Source: Hyphomonadaceae bacterium
GTDB taxonomy: Bacteria; Pseudomonadota; Alphaproteobacteria; Caulobacterales; Hyphomonadaceae
Direction of reading: 5' to 3'
Assembly (NCBI GenBank): GCA_016714495.1
Contig: JADKDU010000008.1
Span: 35,458 to 99,457, forward strand
DNA: 64,000 bases
The notes under the pieces were generated by a model that was not told the origin of the DNA, made no database searches, and saw only the letters and a program-made list of their open reading frames with translations. Shown here one piece after another: positions 34,451 to 42,835 of this stretch. The translations under genes and the position numbers were made by a program. The number at the start of each line of letters is the position of its first letter. Position 1 is the stretch's first letter.

Positions 34451-35395
34451 ATGTCCCTTCGCATCGCCGTCCAGATGGACCCGCTGGAGTCCGTCAATCC
34501 TGCTGGCGACACCACTTTCATGATGATCGAGGAGGCCCAGCTCCGCGGCCACGCCGTGTCCGTCTACGGCGTTGGCGATCTGGCCTACGACAGCGGCGTC
34601 GTTTCCGCCCGTGTCCGCCCCGCCAAAGTCTTCCCCGGCCAGACCCCGCACGCGACTTTCGAGGTTTCGAAACTGATCGATCTCCGCAGGGACGCCGACG
34701 TAGTCCTGATGCGCCAGGACCCGCCCTTCCACATGGGCTACATCACCGCCGCGCACCTGCTCGAACTGGTCACGCCCGATACGCTCGTCGTCAACGATCC
34801 GGCCGGCGTGCGTTCTTCGCCCGAAAAAGTTCTGACGCTGATGTTCCCCGATCTTCAGCCGCCCACGCTGATCACGCGGGACGTCGCCCGCGTCCGCGAA
34901 TTCCGGGAACGCCATGGCGACGTCGTGCTGAAGCCGCTTCACGGCCATGGCGGGGCAGGCGTGCTGAAGGTAAGCCATGACGACGGCAACCTCGAAGCCA
35001 TTGTCGACCTCTTCAACAAGATGGTCCCCGAACCCTTCATCGCGCAAGCCTTCCTCCCCGCCGTGACCGAAGGCGACAAGCGCATCCTCATCGTTGATGG
35101 CGAACCCGTCGGCGCCATCAACCGCAAGCCGCCGATTGGCGCGATCCGCTCCAATCTGGTCGTTGGCGGCACGGCGGAGGCGACCGAACTCTCCCCACGC
35201 GAGCGCGAGATCTGCACGCGTATCGGCCCCGAGCTGAAACGGCGTGGCCTTATCTTCGTCGGCATCGACGTCATCGGCGGCATGATGACCGAGATCAACG
35301 TCACCAGCCCCACAGGCGCCCGCGCGCTCAAGAGGCTCGGCGGCGTCGATGCCGTCGCGAAGATGTGGGACGTGATCGAGAGACGCGTTCGCTAG
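34451..35395 (+). CDS. gshB: Glutathione synthetase
   Basis: A 314-residue ATP-grasp ligase joining gamma-glutamylcysteine and glycine. The start LRIAVQMDPLESVNPAGDTT matches the family. VLMRQDPPFHMGYITAAHLL, VVNDPAGVRSSPEKV, KPLHGHGGAGVLKV (ATP-binding Gly loop) and GIDVIGGMMTEINVTSPTG (metal/ATP-binding end) are all present. Length is standard. Confidence 0.97.
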   Translation: MSLRIAVQMDPLESVNPAGDTTFMMIEEAQLRGHAVSVYGVGDLAYDSGVVSARVRPAKVFPGQTPHATFEVSKLIDLRRDADVVLMRQDPPFHMGYITAAHLLELVTPDTLVVNDPAGVRSSPEKVLTLMFPDLQPPTLITRDVARVREFRERHGDVVLKPLHGHGGAGVLKVSHDDGNLEAIVDLFNKMVPEPFIAQAFLPAVTEGDKRILIVDGEPVGAINRKPPIGAIRSNLVVGGTAEATELSPREREICTRIGPELKRRGLIFVGIDVIGGMMTEINVTSPTGARALKRLGGVDAVAKMWDVIERRVR

Positions 35396-35402
35396 CGGGA
35401 CG

Positions 35403-35427
35403 TGGCGCGGCCCACATAGCCGCGCCA
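35403..35427 (+). terminator. Hairpin after gshB
   Basis: A perfect 9-base inverted repeat, TGGCGCGGC with GCCGCGCCA, loop of 7 bases, starting 8 bases after the gshB stop. No T run follows, so termination may be Rho-assisted. The remaining 250 bases up to the ubiB stop hold no recognisable gene. Confidence 0.5.
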
Positions 35428-35678
35428 GCCAATCCTAGAACGCAGTCTGCTGCACGCCAAACGTTCGCGGCGTGCCGAGGCGAATACTCATCGCCGCCTA
35501 AAGAGACGTATTCCTCGTCCCGCAGGTTCTGCGCGATGAACGGATCGGGGAGGGTGGCCGGCCGACCCTCAGGTTGACCAGCAGGAGGCATCGCATTCCG
35601 TGTGCGTTATGCCTTGGCGTCATCACGACAAGGATTGGCGACGAGGGTTCGAAGATCAGATGACAGCTAACAGGGCCG

Positions 35679-37220
35679 CTAGGGCTTGTAGATCAGCACA
35701 AACCACAGCCCCGCTGCGGACGCCGCCGCAATCGCAAAGCCGGCCAGCGCCCAGCCCCACGCCGTCGTGCGTTTCACCACCACCGGAGCGGGGGCCGGCT
35801 TCGCGGCGCGATTGAGGGCTTCGTCTAGCTTCTGCAAGGTTTCCGGCAGCCGCCGCAACCGTGCCATCGCCTCGCGCGCGCTCGCCACGGCGAGCTTCTT
35901 CAACCCTTCCGGCCCGAACTCGCGCCGCGTCCACCGATCCACGACCGGCTTCGCCGCCTGCCAGATATTGTGTGCTGGATCGATCGAGCGCGCGACGCCT
36001 TCAACCTGCACCATCGTCTTCTGCAGCAGGATCAGCTCCGGCCGCAGATGCATCCCGAACTGCCGCGTGATGTCGAACAGCTGCAACAACACGCGCGCCA
36101 TCGAAACTTCAGTCGCGTCCTTGCCAAAGATCGGCTCGCCGACCGACCGCAGCGCCTGTGCAAAATCATCCATCGAATGATTGGCCGGCACATAGCCCGC
36201 CGCGAAATGCACTTCCGACACGCGTTTGTAGTCGCGCTCCAAAAAGCCCTTCAGGATCTCCGCAAGGAAGATCCGCTCCGGCATCGCAATCCGCCCCATG
36301 ATGCCGAAATCCACCAGCACCAGCCGCCCGTCCGGCGCGAGGATCATGTTCCCCTCATGCAGGTCGGCATGGAAGAAGCCATGATCGAGCGCACACGCCA
36401 GAAACCCGCGCGTGATGCGGTTGGCCAGATCGATACGCTCGTCAGGCCCAAGCACGCCCGGATTGGTCAGCGACCGCCCGTCGATCCATTCCGTCACCAG
36501 CACGCGTTGGCTCGTCCGCTCCCAGTCGACCTTCGGCGCGAATACATAATTGTCCAGCGCCGCGATCTCCCCGAATTCCGAAGCCGCTCCCGCCTCGAAC
36601 CGCAGATCCATCTCGCGCGTCAGCGACCGCGCCATCGTGTCGATGAACGCCGCCGGCTCCATGCGCTTCACTTCCGGCGGCCCGTTCCTCTGCGCAGAAT
36701 AGGCGATGCGCTTCATCGCGCGCAGTTCCAGTTCCATCGTCCGCTCGATCCCCGGACGCAGGATCTTCACCGCACGCGGCCCGTTCGGCGTCTCCATCCG
36801 ATGCACCTGCGCCACCGAAGCGGCAGCCACCGGATCGCCGATCGCCGGAAACAGCCGGTCGGAATCCGCGCCAAACTGCTCGCGCAGCGTCCTTATCGCC
36901 TGCGCCTTGGGGAAGGGCGGGATCGAATCCTTCAGCCGCGAAAGATCCGTGGCCGCCTCGACGCCGATCACATCCGGCCGCGTCGCCATGAACTGGCCAA
37001 GCTTGATCCACGCCGGCCCCAGCTTCTCCAGCGCGCGCGCAAACCTTTCGCCCGGCCGCCCCTTGCCGCCGCCGCCGGGCAGAACACGCAACACGCCGCC
37101 CGCAAACTTCGCCGCCCACGGCATGCGCGAGCGATAGGCGTCCGGAATGACAACGTCGTTCCGCAGCATGACGGCGCCCGCGCGTGCGAGGCGCATATAG
37201 TCGGAGAGAGCTTCGAACAT
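35679..37220 (-). CDS. ubiB: UbiB-family ABC1 kinase-like ubiquinone biosynthesis protein
   Basis: A 513-residue atypical protein-kinase-like ATPase needed for ubiquinone biosynthesis. The KxGQ motif is in WIKLGQFMATRPD, the Ala-rich loop is AAASVAQVH, HADLHEGNMILAPDGR is the catalytic loop and VLVDFGIMGRIA the metal-binding DFG. A C-terminal membrane helix spans about residues 490-510. It lies 3 bases downstream of ubiE on the same strand, forming a ubiE-ubiB operon. Confidence 0.96.
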   Translation of the reverse strand: MFEALSDYMRLARAGAVMLRNDVVIPDAYRSRMPWAAKFAGGVLRVLPGGGGKGRPGERFARALEKLGPAWIKLGQFMATRPDVIGVEAATDLSRLKDSIPPFPKAQAIRTLREQFGADSDRLFPAIGDPVAAASVAQVHRMETPNGPRAVKILRPGIERTMELELRAMKRIAYSAQRNGPPEVKRMEPAAFIDTMARSLTREMDLRFEAGAASEFGEIAALDNYVFAPKVDWERTSQRVLVTEWIDGRSLTNPGVLGPDERIDLANRITRGFLACALDHGFFHADLHEGNMILAPDGRLVLVDFGIMGRIAMPERIFLAEILKGFLERDYKRVSEVHFAAGYVPANHSMDDFAQALRSVGEPIFGKDATEVSMARVLLQLFDITRQFGMHLRPELILLQKTMVQVEGVARSIDPAHNIWQAAKPVVDRWTRREFGPEGLKKLAVASAREAMARLRRLPETLQKLDEALNRAAKPAPAPVVVKRTTAWGWALAGFAIAAASAAGLWFVLIYKP

Positions 37221-37223
37221 GCC

Positions 37224-37982
37224 CTACACCGCCCATCCGGTGTGAAGCGCGGCGATGCCGCCGGAATAATTCTGATAGCCGACCTGGGAGAAACCCGCCG
37301 CCTGGATGCGCGCCGCGAAATCATCCTGGTCCGGAAAACGCCGGATGCTTTCGATCAGATACTGATAGCTGGCGCGATCCCCCGTCACCAGCTCGCCCAT
37401 CTTCGGGATCACCGAGAACGAATACTTGTCATAGGCGTCCTGCAACACGCGATGCGTCATGTGCGAGAATTCAAGACAGGCAAACCGCCCGCCCGGCTTC
37501 AGCACGCGGCGGAATTCCGACAGCGCCTTGTCGATCTCCACCACATTGCGAATGCCGAAGGAAATCGTCACCGCATCCGCCGACCGATCCGGAAAGGGCA
37601 GCGCCGCTGCATCGCACGCCGCCCGCGGCATGTTCTTGTCCGTCGCCTTGATGCCGGCGACCAGCATCGCCTCGTTTATGTCGGTGACGAACGTCATCGT
37701 CTCCGCTTCCGTGTTCCGGCGACGCGAAACCTCGTTGGCGCGCTTCTGGAACGCCCGCGCCACATCTCCCGTGCCGCCGGCGACATCCACCAGCACTTCG
37801 CCGGGCTGCGGGTTCAGCCAGGCAATCATGTTCGCCTTCCAGACCCTGTGGACGCCGGCCGACATAAGGTCGTTCATCAGGTCATACTTGCCGGCAACCG
37901 ACGCAAATACGCCTTTGACGCGGCGGGATTTTTCATCCCGGCTGACATCTTCGAACCCGAAAGAGACCTTGTCATCGTCCAT
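37224..37982 (-). CDS. ubiE: Ubiquinone/menaquinone C-methyltransferase
   Basis: A 252-residue SAM-dependent methyltransferase for ubiquinone synthesis. VSFGFEDVSRDEKSRRVKGV and YDLMNDLMSAGVHRVWK form the UbiE start; VLVDVAGGTGDVA binds SAM. FGIRNVVEIDKALSEFRRVL, CLEFSHM and SYQYLIESIRRFPDQ are further UbiE signatures. ATG 37982 gives the usual length and leaves 49 bases to the divergent mutM. Confidence 0.96.
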   Translation of the reverse strand: MDDDKVSFGFEDVSRDEKSRRVKGVFASVAGKYDLMNDLMSAGVHRVWKANMIAWLNPQPGEVLVDVAGGTGDVARAFQKRANEVSRRRNTEAETMTFVTDINEAMLVAGIKATDKNMPRAACDAAALPFPDRSADAVTISFGIRNVVEIDKALSEFRRVLKPGGRFACLEFSHMTHRVLQDAYDKYSFSVIPKMGELVTGDRASYQYLIESIRRFPDQDDFAARIQAAGFSQVGYQNYSGGIAALHTGWAV

Positions 37983-38031
37983 CGCCCTCAAAACATAGGC
38001 GAAGGACCTTACCGGGGCTATACGCGGATCG

Positions 38032-38877
38032 ATGCCAGAATTGCCCGAAGTCGAGACTGTTCGTCGCGGACTTGCCCCAGCGATGGAAGGTAAACGCATC
38101 CTGCACGTTCACACGCGCAGGAAAGACCTGCGTTTCCCGTTCCCGGAGAACTTTAACCAGCGCATCGAAGGCGCCCGGATGAAGCGTCTGGGCCGCCGGG
38201 CGAAATATCTCGTGGGCGAGCTTTCGAGCGGCGAAGCTCTCATCATGCACCTCGGCATGACCGGCCGTTTCGCGGTTGAGGGCAAGAGGTCCGGCAAGTT
38301 CCATCACGAGGCCGCGGCCGCCGAGAAGCACGACCATGTCGTCTTCGAAATGCAGGGCGGGGCGACCGTCACCTTCAACGACGCTCGCCGCTTCGGCTTC
38401 ATGGACCTCTGGCCGCTCGCCGACATCGATCATTACCCGCCCTTCGACGGCATGGGCCCAGAGCCCATCTCCAACGCCTTCTCCGGCGCCTATCTCGCTG
38501 AGGCCTTCAAGGACAAGAAAGCGCCGGTGAAGGCCGCCCTGCTTGACCAGTATGTCGTCGCCGGCCTCGGCAACATCTATGTCTGCGAAGCCCTGTTCCG
38601 GTCCGGCGTGTCGCCAAAGAAGCTCGCCGGCGCGATCAAGCGCGACAGGCTCGAAACGCTCGCCGTCGAAATCCGCAAAGTGATCGAGGAAGCCATCGAA
38701 GCCGGCGGCTCCACCATCTCCGATTTCGAAACCACCACCGGCGAACTCGGCTACTTCCAGCACCGCTTCCAAGTCTACGACCGCGAAGGCGATCCATGCA
38801 TCACATGCGCAAAGCCAGTGAAGCGCATGGTGCAATCGGGCAGGTCGACATTCTATTGCGCAAGCTGTCAGAAATAA
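38032..38877 (+). CDS. mutM: Formamidopyrimidine-DNA glycosylase
   Basis: A 281-residue repair enzyme removing 8-oxoguanine and formamidopyrimidines. The N-terminal PELPEVETVRRGL provides the catalytic Pro2 and Glu3. LGMTGRF and the Lys of the beta-hairpin follow, then the helix-two-turn-helix (LLDQYVVAGLGNIYVCEALF). The C-terminal zinc finger has C-I-T-C and C-A-S-C. mutM-ubiE-ubiB divergence is common in this group. Confidence 0.97.
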   Translation: MPELPEVETVRRGLAPAMEGKRILHVHTRRKDLRFPFPENFNQRIEGARMKRLGRRAKYLVGELSSGEALIMHLGMTGRFAVEGKRSGKFHHEAAAAEKHDHVVFEMQGGATVTFNDARRFGFMDLWPLADIDHYPPFDGMGPEPISNAFSGAYLAEAFKDKKAPVKAALLDQYVVAGLGNIYVCEALFRSGVSPKKLAGAIKRDRLETLAVEIRKVIEEAIEAGGSTISDFETTTGELGYFQHRFQVYDREGDPCITCAKPVKRMVQSGRSTFYCASCQK

Positions 38878-38974
38878 CCGCTGGGCGGAACTTCGCCGCC
38901 ATTAACATCCCTGCAGCACCGATTTGCCAGACTCCCCGAACTCCCCGACATTCGCGGAGTATCGGGAGGCGGTC

Positions 38975-39370
38975 GTGTTCAGGCGGTTTCATCATCTTGC
39001 AGCGATTGCTGCTGTGGCGGTTTTCGCTACGGCGCCGGCCCACGCGGCTGACTTCCTGACAGCGATCGACGATGTGCCGCTGGTGAAGGGCCTCACCGAA
39101 CTTCCTGACCCCGTCGTGTTCGAGAGCGACCAGGGGCGCGTGGTCCGCACCTCGGCGGAGGGTCAGGTGGGCGCATCCGAAATTTCCGCCTTCTATCTCG
39201 CGTCCCTCCCGTCCCTTGGCTGGAAGAGGGTCGAAGACCCCGACCACCTCGCTTTCGAACGCGAGAATGAGCGGCTGAACATCAATATGCGCGAGCCCGC
39301 ATCCAGCCGCCCTGTCACCGTCAATTTCGAGTTAATCGTAAAGCTCGCCTCCACGCGTTTGCCGGAGTAA
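38975..39370 (+). CDS. Conserved hypothetical secreted protein
   Basis: A 131-residue protein with a Sec signal peptide ending ATAPAHA (cleavage before ADFLTAIDD). The rest is a small alpha/beta domain with SDQGRVVRTSAEGQ and SEISAFYLASLPSLGWKRVE, which look conserved. GGGAGGCGG precedes GTG 38975, so I prefer it over the ATG at 38924, which overlaps the mutM end region. It lies between mutM and the enoyl-CoA hydratase gene; function unknown. Confidence 0.78.
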   Translation: MFRRFHHLAAIAAVAVFATAPAHAADFLTAIDDVPLVKGLTELPDPVVFESDQGRVVRTSAEGQVGASEISAFYLASLPSLGWKRVEDPDHLAFERENERLNINMREPASSRPVTVNFELIVKLASTRLPE

Positions 39371-39401
39371 GCATTGCCTCCAGAGACATTGGAGGGATGC
39401 C

Positions 39402-40178
39402 ATGGCCTACGAAACGCTGCTCGTCGAAACTGATGGCCCGGTGGGCGTCATCACGCTTAACCGCCCCGACGCCCTGAACGCGCTCAACGACAAGCTAGTC
39501 ACCGAACTTGGCCAACAGCTTGACGCCTGGGAGCGCGACCCCGCCATCGGCTGCGTGATCTTGACGGGCGCGGGTCGCGCCTTCGCCGCCGGCGCCGACA
39601 TCAAGGAGATGCGCGTCCAGTCCTACATGGACGCCTACGGCAACGACTTCATCACCCGCAACTGGGAACGCGCCGCAAGCTTTCGCAAGCCGCTCATCGC
39701 TGCGGTCAACGGTTTCGCCCTCGGCGGCGGTTGCGAGCTGGCGATGATGTGCGATTTCATCCTGGCGTCCGAAGCCGCGAAATTCGGCCAGCCCGAAATC
39801 AATCTCGGCGTGATGCCGGGCGCGGGGGGCACCCAGCGCCTGACGCGCTTCGTCGGCAAGTCGAAGGCGATGGAAATGTGCCTCACCGGGCGAATGATGG
39901 ATGCTGCCGAGGCCGAGCGCTCCGGCCTCGTTTCCCGCGTCCTGCCGGCCGACAAGCTGATCGACGAGGCGAAGGCCGTGGCCCAGAAGATCGCCTCCCA
40001 GTCCCGCCCTATCGCCATGATGACCAAGGAAAGCGTCAACGCCTCCTACGAGACCATGCTCCGCCAAGGTGTGATGTTCGAGCGGCGGCTGTTCCACTCC
40101 ATGTTCGCCACCGATGACCAGAAAGAAGGCATGGCGGCCTTCGTCGAGAAGCGGCCGGCGAAGTTCTCGAATAAGTGA
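39402..40178 (+). CDS. Enoyl-CoA hydratase
   Basis: A 258-residue crotonase-fold enzyme that hydrates 2-enoyl-CoA in fatty-acid beta-oxidation. The oxyanion-hole region is GRAFAAGADIKEM. The two catalytic Glu are in GFALGGGCELAMMCD and FGQPEINLGVMPGAGGTQRL, and the C-terminal ERRLFHSMFATDDQKEGM matches short-chain enoyl-CoA hydratases. Its place near rpsT and dnaA is known in other alphaproteobacteria. Confidence 0.95.
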   Translation: MAYETLLVETDGPVGVITLNRPDALNALNDKLVTELGQQLDAWERDPAIGCVILTGAGRAFAAGADIKEMRVQSYMDAYGNDFITRNWERAASFRKPLIAAVNGFALGGGCELAMMCDFILASEAAKFGQPEINLGVMPGAGGTQRLTRFVGKSKAMEMCLTGRMMDAAEAERSGLVSRVLPADKLIDEAKAVAQKIASQSRPIAMMTKESVNASYETMLRQGVMFERRLFHSMFATDDQKEGMAAFVEKRPAKFSNK

Positions 40179-40228
40179 GGACCGGGCTGCCCCCGGGGCC
40201 GCCAAGCCTTTTGCTGCAGCGGTTTCCG

Positions 40229-40255
40229 GGGGTCTGGTGAAATCCTTCAGACCCC
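40229..40255 (+). terminator. Hairpin between the enoyl-CoA hydratase gene and rpsT
   Basis: GGGGTCTG and CAGACCCC with an 11-base loop, 51 bases after the hydratase stop. No T run follows. It is either a weak terminator or part of the rpsT leader. Confidence 0.45.
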
Positions 40256-40360
40256 GAATTGACCGCTCACCCGACCGCTGTTAAGACGCCGCTCCCCAAA
40301 ACCCCGGATCCCATGTAAGCGGGAGTGGCGGGGACAGGGTAAACGGAGCTTGGAAGACCG

Positions 40361-40624
40361 ATGGCCAATACGAAATCCGCCAAGAAAATGGTGCGCAAGA
40401 TTGCGCGGCGGACCGAGGTCAACAAATCCCGCAAGTCGCGCGTGCGCACTTTCGTCCGCAAGGTCGAGGAAGCCGTCGCGTCCGGCGACAAGAAAGCCGC
40501 CATCACCGCCCTGAAAGCCGCCGAGCCGGAAATCATGCGCTCGGTCCAGAAGGGCGTGCTTCACAAGAACACCGCGTCGCGGAAGGTTTCACGCCTTGCA
40601 GCCCGCGTGAAAGCCGTCTCGTAA
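40361..40624 (+). CDS. rpsT: 30S ribosomal protein S20
   Basis: An 87-residue basic helical protein binding the 5' domain of 16S rRNA. The start MANTKSAKKMVRKIARRTEV and the run KAAEPEIMRSVQKGVLHKNT are typical of bS20. The family is usually 85-95 residues. rpsT next to dnaA is the standard alphaproteobacterial order. Confidence 0.98.
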   Translation: MANTKSAKKMVRKIARRTEVNKSRKSRVRTFVRKVEEAVASGDKKAAITALKAAEPEIMRSVQKGVLHKNTASRKVSRLAARVKAVS

Positions 40625-40638
40625 CATAGCGGCGAGCG

Positions 40639-40670
40639 AGCAAGACTCCGGGTTTTCCGGGATTGCTTTT
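40639..40670 (+). terminator. Rho-independent terminator of rpsT
   Basis: A two-part hairpin: outer AGCAA/TTGCT and inner TCCGG/CCGGG with loop GTTTT, followed by TTTT. It begins 15 bases after the rpsT stop and separates rpsT from dnaA. Confidence 0.6.
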
Positions 40671-41041
40671 CCGCTCTCTTCGAAGTTGAGCTTTAGTAAG
40701 CGGACGACCTCCAACAACAGCTCGTAGCGATGCGAAATATTGCTCCGTATACGGTGCAATATTCGACGCTGATTCAGTCGTGTCTGGGCCGCATTTCTCG
40801 CTCTTTCACCAATGGATTCAGTGGCAATACCGAATGCGACGGTTTGGTTAAAAATAAAATCGCGCATGCGGCTTTTGATTCGGTTGACGACGACGGGTGA
40901 TCGGAGAAAAACTCTCCTCTGTAGCGAGTAACCTTCCTTCGTTTGGACACGTTCTGCGGCTCCGGGGCTGGAGTCGTCGGAGAGACTTTTTGTCCAAATT
41001 TTCGGGAAGGCAACATCGACCAGAAGGGTAGATGAGGGGCC
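40671..41041 (+). promoter_or_regulatory. dnaA leader and probable regulatory/origin region
   Basis: About 370 bases of distinctly AT-richer DNA between rpsT and dnaA, with no gene of its own. It has four GANTC sites (near 40771, 40814, 40877, 40971; a fifth lies in the rpsT terminator at 40645), the motif of CcrM methylation. It also has a 28-base palindrome and an AT stretch (TTAAAAATAAAAT near 40857). I saw no perfect DnaA box (TTATCCACA), so a replication origin here is possible but not shown. Confidence 0.5.
40736..40763. repeat. 28-base near-perfect palindrome upstream of dnaA
   Basis: AATATTGC, T, CCGTATACGG, T, GCAATATT: the arms and the central decamer are each perfectly self-complementary, with just one symmetric T-T mismatch pair. 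Palindromes this long are rare by chance. It may be an operator or nucleoid/replication control site; no known consensus recognised. Confidence 0.7.
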
Positions 41042-42574
41042 ATGATCAGCAAACAAAACACGACCCGATTTGTGCCTAACGGGACAGGTGGAGCGAACCG
41101 CGGGGCGGAGCCGTCTTCAGTTTCGCGCGCCGCGTCGGCGAAGCCGCCCGGCGCGGATCCGACAATCAAGTTCCCGCAGTCTGGGCCAATGTGCGCGAAG
41201 CTCTGCGTCGCCGTCTCGGCGACCAGAAGTTCGACGCATGGATCGCGAAGCTCGATCTCGTTGCTGAAGTGAACGGCGAAGTCCTGCTCGCTGCGTCCGA
41301 TGATTATCAGCGCAGCCGCGTCGACACCGAATTCGGCCACATCATCCAGCAGGCCTGGGATCAGGCCGACCGTAACGGCCGCTCCGTGCGTATCGAAGCG
41401 CGCGAGCGCATCGCGCCTGACGTGCTGGCCCTGGTTCAGCCAGCGGCGCAGCGCGCCGCGCCAGCTGTCGAAGTCGACGACGAATCCATCGCCGACGCCG
41501 AGGAGGCCGTGGTCAGCGCCGAAGGCGCCCACGCTCGAGAACTTCCTTGTCGGCGATTCAAACCGTCTCGCCTTCGGCCTTGCCCATCGTCTCGCCATGG
41601 GCGGCGGCGTTGCGGCCAATGTGGTCACGATTGTCGGCCCGCACGGCGTCGGCAAGACCCACCTGCTGAAAGGCATCGAGCACGCGCTCAAGGCCGCCAA
41701 GGGCGAGCACAGCGTCCTCTACATGTCGTCGGAAGATTTCACCGTCGCCTTCGTCGATGGCGTGAAGCGCAAGGACACGTCGGATCTGCGCACGCTGGTC
41801 CGACGCGCCAAGGTCGTCCTGCTCGACGATTTCCAGTTCATTTGCTCGAAGCCCGGCACGCTGGTGGAATTCTTCTCCCACATGCGCGCCATCGTCGCGA
41901 ATGGCGGCGTCGTCGTCCTCGCGGCCGACCAGACGCCCGCCCTGATCGACCAGCTCGACGAGCGCATGCGCGACGAGATCCATGGCGGCGTCATCGCCCA
42001 GATGGAACTGCCTGAGCGCAATCTCCGCCGCGAGATCCTTCGCGCCAAAGCTGACGCCGTGTCCGAGGCCGCTGTCGCCATCGACGCGGAATTCCATCTC
42101 ACCGACGAATGGATCGATCTCCTCGCCGATCGTCTGCCCGCCTCGGGCCGCGCGCTCTGCGGCGCCGTGCGCAACGTCTATTGCGGCACGGTCCTCGCCG
42201 GCAAACCGCTCGACAAGGCGGCGGTCGAAAAGTCGATCCAGCTGCAGATGGGCGGCGCTCCCGCCCGCGCCCCGAAGATCGACACGATCAAGGACATCAC
42301 GGCTCGCGCCTACGGCGTCACAAAGGCGGACCTAGAATCCGCCTGCCGCAAGCGCCAGTTCGCTCTGCCGCGCCAATACGCCATGTATCTCAGCCGGCAG
42401 CTTACCAAGTGCTCCTATCCGCAGATCGGGCGGATGTTCGGGGATCGGGACCACACAACCGTGCTTTTCGCTTTTCGGAAAATTTCCGCCGCGGTGGCGG
42501 CAAACGACGGCATGGCCGAGGAACTCCGCCAGCTCGAACAGCGCATCATGGCTGATCCGCGCAACACCCGCTGA
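41042..42574 (+). CDS. dnaA: Chromosomal replication initiator DnaA (two frameshifts in the sequence)
   Basis: Read through two slips, this gives about 510 residues, the usual size. An ATG at 41042 after GAGGGG opens a low-complexity start (PSSVSRAASAKPPGADPTIK). After a one-base loss near 41179 the frame continues VWANVREALRRRLGDQKFDA, domain I. An extra C in CCC 41528-41530 then shifts to TLENFLVGDSNRLAFGLAHR. Walker A is GPHGVGKTHLL, Walker B is VVLLDDFQFI, and domain IV ends with FGDRDHTTVLFAFRKI, the DnaA signature. If the first slip is not real, a GTG at 41191 could be the start. Confidence 0.93.
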
Positions 42575-42835
42575 TTTCCGCTCTTTCCTCCTTCGGCCTG
42601 GGGGGAGGTGGATCCATCGGCCAGCACGCGGAGCCCAAATCGATCTTCCTGCCGCGCCTGTGGATGCCTCGCCTGAACGCGTGGAAGCCGGCCAAAACCG
42701 CTCTTTCCGCGGCGCCGCAATCAGCTAATGTCTCTCCCCCCCCGATCCGGGCCTGGGGCGGGCCGAAGCTTTTTTCGGCGGACCGCAGACGCTGTCTCGA
42801 ACGGGAGGCGCGCGTTTACTGACAGGATTGGGCTT

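Noticed and set aside
35328..35678. Short open frames after gshB on both strands
   Set aside because: No domain, ribosome site or natural composition; the only clear structure is the hairpin at 35403-35427.
35970..38093. 707-codon plus-strand open frame
   Set aside because: Antisense shadow of ubiB and ubiE; Arg/His/Pro-rich composition typical of the opposite strand of GC-rich genes, with no domain.
40671..41041. Replication origin with DnaA boxes
   Set aside because: Location fits, but I saw no exact DnaA box, so an origin is not called.
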